Positions 59,638 through 64,000 of a DNA stretch of 64,000 nt are shown in pieces. The notes under the pieces are model-generated. The model saw nothing but the letters and a program-made list of their open reading frames with translations, searched no databases and was not told the DNA's origin. The stretch is from Agromyces soli (GTDB lineage: Bacteria > Actinomycetota > Actinomycetes > Actinomycetales > Microbacteriaceae), in assembly GCF_022811605.1 (NCBI RefSeq), contig NZ_CP094533.1, positions 868,001 to 932,000 of the forward strand, given 5' to 3'. How positions within the stretch are numbered: the first letter of the stretch is position 1; every line of letters begins with the position of its first letter. The position numbers and the translations under genes are program-made.

Positions 59638-61926
59638 TCAGTCCTTGGCGACGCTGCGGAAGCCGCGCAGCCGCAGGCTGTTGCCGACGACGAACACGCT
59701 CGAGAACGCCATCGCCGCGCCGGCGAGCATGGGGTTCAGCATGCCGAGCGCCGCGATCGGGATGGCCGCCGTGTTGTAGGCGAAGGCCCAGAACAAGTTC
59801 GTCTTGATCGTGCTGAGGGTCTTGCGGGAGAGCCGGATCGCGTCGACCGCACTGCGCAGGTCGCCGCGCACGAGGGTCAGGTCGGATGCCTCGATCGCGA
59901 CGTCCGTGCCAGTGCCCATCGCGAGCCCGAGGTCTGCCTGCGCGAGCGCCGGCGCGTCGTTCACCCCGTCGCCGACCATGGCGACGACCTTGCCCTCCGC
60001 CTGGAGGCGGGCGACGACGTCGACCTTGTCCCGGGGCAGCACCTCGGCGTAGACCTGCTCGATGCCGACCTCGGCGGCGATCCGGCGGGCCACGGCCTCG
60101 TTGTCGCCGGTGAGGAGCACGGGAGTGAGCCCGATCTCCTTCAGCTGGGCGATCGCCTCGGCGCTCGTCGGCTTGACCGTGTCGGCGACCACGAGGATGC
60201 CCCGCGCCCGCCCGTCCCAGCCGATGGCGACGACCGTCTTGCCCTCGCCCTCGGCGTGCGCCTTGGCGGCCGCCACCTCCGGGGACAGGGCCAGCGCCCA
60301 GTCGGCGAGCAGCGACTCGCGGCCGATGACGACGGATGCCCCGTCGACGATGCCCTGCACGCCCTTGCCCTCGACGTTCGCGAAGTCCTCGGGCACGGGC
60401 AGTCGGCCGACCTCCTGGGTGGCCCCCTTCGCGATGGCCTGCGCGATCGGGTGCTCCGAGGCATCCTCCAGCGCGCCCGCGAAGCGGAGCAGTTCGGCCC
60501 GGTCGACGCCCGACTCGGTGATCACGTCGACGAGGGTCATCCGTCCGGTGGTGACCGTGCCGGTCTTGTCGAGCACGACGGTGTCGACCTTGCGCGTCGA
60601 CTCGAGCACCTCGGGTCCCTTGATCAGGATGCCGAGCTGCGCGCCGCGGCCCGTGCCCACGAGGAGCGCGGTCGGGGTCGCGAGGCCGAGCGCGCAGGGG
60701 CACGCGATGACGAGCACCGCGACGGCGGCGGTGAAGGCCGCCGCGACCGGGAAGCCGGCGCCGAGCCACGCGCCGAGCGTGACGAAGGCGATGACGATCA
60801 CGATCGGCACGAAGACGCCGGAGATGCGGTCGGCGAGGCGCTGCACCTCGGCCTTGCCCGTCTGGGCGTCCTCGACGAGCTTCGCCATCTGCGCGAGCTG
60901 GGTGTCCGAGCCGATGCGGGTCGCCCGCACGACGAGCCGGCCGCCCGCGTTCACGGTGGCGCCCGTGACCGGGTCGCCCGCGGCGACCTCGACCGGCACG
61001 GACTCGCCCGTGAGCATCGAGGCGTCGACCGCGGAGCTGCCGGAGACGACGACCCCGTCGGTCGCGATCTTCTCGCCCGGGCGCACGATGAACTCGTCGC
61101 CGACCGCGAGCTGTTCGACCGGGATCTTCACCTCGGCGCCGTCGCGCAGCACCGAGACCTCCTTGGCGCCGAGCTCCAGCAGGGCGCGCAGCGCGGCCCC
61201 GGCCTGCCGCTTCGAGCGCTTCTCGAAGTAGCGGCCCGCGAGGATGAACATCGTCACGCCCGCGCCGACCTCGAGGTAGATGTTCGCGGCACCGTCGGAG
61301 GGCGCGATCGTGAACTCGAAGGGGTGGGTCATGCCGGGCACGCCCGCGGTGCCGAAGAAGAGGGCGTAGAGCGACCAGAGCAGCGCGACCGAGGTGCCCA
61401 TCGAGATGAGCGTGTCCATCGTCGCGGCACCGTGCTTGAGGTTGGTCCACGCGGCTTTGTGGAACGGCCAGGCGGCCCAGACGATGACGGGCGCGGCGAG
61501 GGCGAGCGAGGCCCACTGCCAGTACGTGAACTGCAGCGCGGGGATCATCGCCATCGCGATGACGGGCACGGTGAGCACGATCGAGCCGATGAGCCGCTGG
61601 CGCAGCGAGGTCAGCTCGGGGTCGTGGTCGGCGTCGTCGGCCGACGAGTCGCGAGCCCGCTCGCTCGTCTTCGGGGCGGGCAGGAGGGCGGTGTAGCCCG
61701 TCTTCTCGACCTCGGCGATCAGCAGTGCCGGGTCGTAGCCCTCTGGCACGGTGACCTTCGCCTTCTCCGTGGCGTAGTTGACGGTCGCCTGCACGCCGTC
61801 GAGCTTGTTCAGCTTGCGCTCGATGCGGTTCGCGCAGGAGGCGCAGGTCATGCCGCCGATCTCGAGCTCGATGCCGGTGCCGGCGCCGGCGCCGGTGCTG
61901 CTTCCGAGCGGTGCTGCGGTGCTCAT
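59638..61926 (-). CDS. copA: Copper-translocating P-type ATPase
   Basis: A 762-aa P1B-type ATPase that exports Cu+. An N-terminal heavy-metal-associated domain has Cys28 and Cys31 in GGMTCASC. The membrane metal site is Cys409-Pro-Cys411 in [13 protein letters not shown], the phosphorylated residue Asp453 in [10 protein letters not shown], and the hinge [11 protein letters not shown] is intact. Its ATG overlaps the stop of the HVHP-motif gene (ATGA), so it belongs to the operon copZ, HVHP protein, copA, YHS protein. Two CsoR-like sites upstream of copZ suggest copper induction. Confidence 0.96.
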   Translation of the reverse strand: MSTAAPLGSSTGAGAGTGIELEIGGMTCASCANRIERKLNKLDGVQATVNYATEKAKVTVPEGYDPALLIAEVEKTGYTALLPAPKTSERARDSSADDADHDPELTSLRQRLIGSIVLTVPVIAMAMIPALQFTYWQWASLALAAPVIVWAAWPFHKAAWTNLKHGAATMDTLISMGTSVALLWSLYALFFGTAGVPGMTHPFEFTIAPSDGAANIYLEVGAGVTMFILAGRYFEKRSKRQAGAALRALLELGAKEVSVLRDGAEVKIPVEQLAVGDEFIVRPGEKIATDGVVVSGSSAVDASMLTGESVPVEVAAGDPVTGATVNAGGRLVVRATRIGSDTQLAQMAKLVEDAQTGKAEVQRLADRISGVFVPIVIVIAFVTLGAWLGAGFPVAAAFTAAVAVLVIACPCALGLATPTALLVGTGRGAQLGILIKGPEVLESTRKVDTVVLDKTGTVTTGRMTLVDVITESGVDRAELLRFAGALEDASEHPIAQAIAKGATQEVGRLPVPEDFANVEGKGVQGIVDGASVVIGRESLLADWALALSPEVAAAKAHAEGEGKTVVAIGWDGRARGILVVADTVKPTSAEAIAQLKEIGLTPVLLTGDNEAVARRIAAEVGIEQVYAEVLPRDKVDVVARLQAEGKVVAMVGDGVNDAPALAQADLGLAMGTGTDVAIEASDLTLVRGDLRSAVDAIRLSRKTLSTIKTNLFWAFAYNTAAIPIAALGMLNPMLAGAAMAFSSVFVVGNSLRLRGFRSVAKD

Positions 61927-62852
61927 CGGTGCGCCTCCCCCGCTGCTGCCGAGGCGTCGACCACGAACTCGGCCGTGTGCACCTGTCCGTCGACCTGGAA
62001 GTCGAGGTAGAGCAGGTAGCGGCCGGGCGTCGGGGCGCTGGCGGCGAAGGCGATCTCGGGCCCGCCCGTCGCACCGGCGTCGGGCTCCTCGCCCTCGGGG
62101 TGCACGTGCAGGAAGGCGAGGTCGCCCTGGCGCAGCGCCACGAGGTGCCCGAAGGCGCCCAGGTACGGCTCGAGCTCGGCGACGGGTCGTCCGTCGCGCT
62201 CCACCGTGAGGGTGAGCTCGCTCGAGGCGCCCGCGGCCAGCTCGCCGTCGAGGGTGACGACGAAGCCGTCGACCTCGCTGCGACGGTTCGGCTCCGCGGC
62301 GACGGGGGCGTACTCGCCCGCGACGTCGACCGTGCGGCTGAGGGTGACGCCCTCGGCGTCATCGCCCGCCGGCGTGAAGTCCGCGTAGAGCCGGTAGCTG
62401 CCGGCCGCGTCCCACGTCCAGGGGAGCGACCAGACGCCGCTCGCCTCGTCGAGGGCCGGGTGCACGTGCCGGAATCCGGCGCCGTCGGAGCGCACGACGA
62501 TGGTATGCAGCTCGCGTTCGTGCGACGTCGTGTACTCGATGACGGGTTCGCCCGAGGCATCCAGCACCTGGAAGCGGAGCTCGCCCGCCTCGCCGACCGA
62601 GCCGGGCGCGGTCACTGAGGAGAGCAGGTAGCCGGCCGCGTCGATCGAGACGCCGTTCGGCGCGTGCGCCGCCGTCTCGGCGCCGGCCCCGCCGTGCGTG
62701 TTCTGGTCTTCGCCGTGCGTCTCCATGTCGCTTCCTTCCGCCCAGGCCGTCACGAGGGAGTCGGGCACGACGACCCCGGCGAGCGCGTAGGCGCCGCCGA
62801 AGGCCACCGCGAGCCCCGCCCCGTAGAGGGCCAGTCGTGCCCCGGCGCGCAT
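61923..62852 (-). CDS. Membrane-anchored HVHP-motif protein of the copper operon
   Basis: A 309-aa protein with one N-terminal transmembrane helix (residues 5-30), then an extracytoplasmic region. A His-rich linker ([15 protein letters not shown]) is followed by two beta-rich domains. HVHP occurs in [13 protein letters not shown] and in [12 protein letters not shown], both likely metal sites. The protein is encoded between copZ and copA with overlaps on both sides (TGATG and ATGA), so it should act in copper handling on the outside of the membrane. I do not assign it to a named family; related proteins occur in other actinobacterial cop operons. Confidence 0.8.
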   Translation of the reverse strand: MRAGARLALYGAGLAVAFGGAYALAGVVVPDSLVTAWAEGSDMETHGEDQNTHGGAGAETAAHAPNGVSIDAAGYLLSSVTAPGSVGEAGELRFQVLDASGEPVIEYTTSHERELHTIVVRSDGAGFRHVHPALDEASGVWSLPWTWDAAGSYRLYADFTPAGDDAEGVTLSRTVDVAGEYAPVAAEPNRRSEVDGFVVTLDGELAAGASSELTLTVERDGRPVAELEPYLGAFGHLVALRQGDLAFLHVHPEGEEPDAGATGGPEIAFAASAPTPGRYLLYLDFQVDGQVHTAEFVVDASAAAGEAHR

Positions 62853-63061
62853 CAGATGCGCACGGCCGAGTAGCCGGCCTCCTCGACGGCCGCGAGCACC
62901 GCGGCGTCGTCGATCTCGTCGGCCGAGCTCACGACGAGCCGGCCGGTCTGCGCACTGACCTGAATCTCCTGGATGCCGGCGAGCTCGCCGACCTCTTCGC
63001 GAATCGACAGCTCGCAGTGCCCGCAGGTCATGCCGGTCACCTGGTACTCGTTGGCGGTCAT
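62852..63061 (-). CDS. copZ: Copper chaperone CopZ-like (HMA domain)
   Basis: A 69-aa soluble metallochaperone with the HMA motif GMTCGHC (Cys13 and Cys16). Its ferredoxin-like fold would pass Cu+ to the N-terminal domain of CopA. ATG 63061 is preceded by GGGAGA. A longer frame begins at 63106 but would overlap a regulatory palindrome. The stop overlaps the start of the HVHP gene. First gene of the copper operon. Confidence 0.93.
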   Translation of the reverse strand: MTANEYQVTGMTCGHCELSIREEVGELAGIQEIQVSAQTGRLVVSSADEIDDAAVLAAVEEAGYSAVRI

Positions 63062-63082
63062 CGCTTCTCCCTTTCGCCGCTC

Positions 63083-63098
63083 GTACCCGTCGGGGTAC
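63083..63098. promoter_or_regulatory. CsoR-like palindrome, proximal
   Basis: GTACCC-N4-GGGTAC is a perfect inverted repeat just upstream of copZ. Its G-tract and A/T-flanked halves resemble CsoR sites, but it overlaps the predicted leader. Confidence 0.55.
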
Positions 63099-63117
63099 CT
63101 GTGCACGTGACAACGAT

Positions 63118-63134
63118 ATACCCTCGGGGGGTAT
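63118..63134. promoter_or_regulatory. CsoR-like operator, distal
   Basis: ATACCC-N5-GGGTAT, within GATATACCC...GGGGGGTATTCC, matches the CsoR operator layout (TACCC and GGGGTA half-sites). It lies 57 bp upstream of copZ. The csoR gene is not in this window. Confidence 0.65.
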
Positions 63135-63185
63135 TCCGCGAGTCGTGCAGGAGCGCCGAAGGCGGATGCCGGACGACGGTGGTCG

Positions 63186-63365
63186 CTACTCCTCGCGGCT
63201 CGGGCCAGGCTTGCCCGGCCGGACGGCCGCGGAGTCGGCGACGTCGATGCGGGTCACGTCCTCGTCGGTCTCGGTGACCGTCACGCGCGGCGCGGCGTCG
63301 CCGGGGTCGGCCTTCGGGGCCGCGGTGAGCTGCTCACGGCGCTGTTCGGGATCGGCTGCGGGCAC
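63186..63365 (-). CDS. Small conserved-looking hypothetical protein
   Basis: A 59-aa hydrophilic protein, VPAADPEQRREQLTAAPKAD at its start, with Val/Thr/Asp-rich middle (VTVTETDEDVTRIDVAD). GTG 63365 is chosen because GGAGG lies 7 nt upstream. It is disordered-looking and has no domain I recognise. The bias of its third positions supports coding. It may be monocistronic, upstream of the copper operon in the same direction. Confidence 0.5.
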   Translation of the reverse strand: MPAADPEQRREQLTAAPKADPGDAAPRVTVTETDEDVTRIDVADSAAVRPGKPGPSREE

Positions 63366-63521
63366 GATGGGTCCTCCGTTCCTGGGGTGCTGACTCCAGT
63401 CCATCGCGGACCCGGGTCGCGCAGAAGCGGCTTGACACGCGGGTGCTCGGCAGTCGGCGCACAGCCTCGCTGAGATGTCAACGCGCTCGCGCGGCCCGTG
63501 CGGTGGGCGTACGGTCCGCGG

Positions 63522-63830
63522 ATGGGCAGGATCGGATACAGCACCCGCGACTTCGAGGTCCCGGACCGCACCCTCGCGCACCTGCAGGTGGTCATCCTCG
63601 ACAAGCTCCGACGCTCGGAGACCTTCAGTCTGACCCTGGGCAGCGGACTCGACGGCGGCGCCCGCACCGTCGTCATCGGGCCGGGCACCGAGCTCGCCTT
63701 CGTCTACGCGGGCAACCGCCCACCGCGGTTGAACCGCCGCTGGCTGGCCCAGCTCGCCGGGGTCGCGTCGACGAACACCGGCCTGCTGGTCACCTCCGAA
63801 CCGGACGACGGCGAGCCGCTGCCGGAGTGA
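63522..63830 (+). CDS. DUF7882 family protein
   Basis: A 102-aa protein beginning MGRIGYSTRDFEVPDRTLAHL, with LQVVILDKLRRSETFSLTL and GNRPPRLNRRWLAQLAG. This matches the DUF7882 family common in Microbacteriaceae, sometimes mislabelled as an ATP-dependent ligase. TACGGT ends 6 nt before the ATG, a leaderless layout. No membrane segment or catalytic site is visible. Its function is unknown. Its last 41 nt overlap the convergent cell-wall protein gene. Confidence 0.85.
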   Translation: MGRIGYSTRDFEVPDRTLAHLQVVILDKLRRSETFSLTLGSGLDGGARTVVIGPGTELAFVYAGNRPPRLNRRWLAQLAGVASTNTGLLVTSEPDDGEPLPE

Positions 63831-64000
63831 GCGCGAGTCCCAGCGCCATCAGCAGCAGGGCGGCGAGCGCCGGTCCGGCGATGGGGCTCCCGGTCTCCGC
63901 GAGCTCCTTCGCCCCGCCGTGCTGGGCGGGCGCCGGCTCGCCCGGAACCACTGGCGCAGCCTCCACCGTCACCGTCTGAGCGGCGTCCGCGAGGTCGTGA
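63790..64000 (-). CDS. LPXTG-type cell-wall-anchored protein, C-terminal part
   Basis: The frame is open from the right edge of the window to the stop at 63790, giving about 69 C-terminal residues. It ends in a sortase signal: LAETG, then a hydrophobic segment (PALAALLLMALGLALTP) and a basic tail (RRRPVRR). LAETG is the motif used by class E-type sortases in many actinobacteria. The N-terminal part lies outside the window. The last 41 nt overlap the convergent DUF7882 gene. Confidence 0.75.
   Translation of the reverse strand, partial: HDLADAAQTVTVEAAPVVPGEPAPAQHGGAKELAETGSPIAGPALAALLLMALGLALTPAAARRRPVRR

Overview
The window is chromosomal DNA of very high G+C content from an actinobacterium, most likely a member of the Microbacteriaceae. 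This rests on near-exclusive G/C third positions, an IdeR/DtxR-type iron box, an LCP cell-wall ligase, a DUF7882 protein, an LAETG sorting signal, a SigK/RskA pair and many genes that seem to lack a 5' leader. No rRNA, tRNA, CRISPR array or insertion sequence was seen.

Layout. 1-10.3 kb: the end of an FTR1 iron permease under an iron box, an oligopeptidase B-like peptidase, a berberine-bridge-like flavoenzyme, a DUF1349 protein, an OhrR-like MarR regulator, a 3-hydroxyisobutyrate dehydrogenase-family enzyme, a DRGH nuclease and a Na+/H+ antiporter. 10.5-24.8 kb: a stand-alone RND efflux pump with a coiled-coil insertion, an LCP protein, a divergent YeiH/LysR pair, a YhgE/ABC/TetR operon behind a TetR operator, an SMR pump, and a luciferase-like/FAD-oxidase fusion divergent from an HxlR regulator. 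24.8-29.3 kb: an AlkA-type glycosylase, then a tightly coupled five-gene unit (short peptide, lipoprotein, peptidoglycan-binding adaptor, ABC ATPase, FtsX-like permease) with less biased codon use. 29.4-42.5 kb: PLP decarboxylase, flavin reductase and nitronate monooxygenase, an isolated mraY, a stand-alone LigD-type primase-polymerase, a response regulator/kinase/GAP/esterase operon, an SRAP (HMCES/YedK) DNA-damage protein and a frameshifted VanY-type peptidase. 42.5-48 kb: MFS pump, RskA, SigK, DipZ and a divergent fasciclin lipoprotein. 48-64 kb: oleate hydratase, a glycoside operon (MFS, GH2, DUF2804, LacI), a GntR/D-lactate dehydrogenase pair, a copper operon (copZ, HVHP-motif protein, copA, YHS protein) and small Microbacteriaceae proteins.

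How genes work together. dipZ-sigK-rskA forms one overlapping operon. The divergent fasciclin gene and dipZ each have a promoter fitting the M. tuberculosis SigK motif (CCATCC-like, 15 nt, CCGAAT), so the MPT70/MPT83-DipZ-SigK circuit appears to be compacted into one locus. The AlkA and SRAP genes, and one flavoenzyme gene, share a GTCGG(T/C)G-N8-CANNCT promoter resembling the PafBC (RecA-NDp) DNA-damage motif. The copper operon has two CsoR-like palindromes, and the glycoside operon starts at a perfect LacI palindrome.

The best candidate for an undescribed system is the 25.85-29.25 kb peptide/lipoprotein/adaptor/ABC/FtsX unit. It may be a peptide export, signalling or self-protection module, and its first gene encodes only 19 (or 30) residues.
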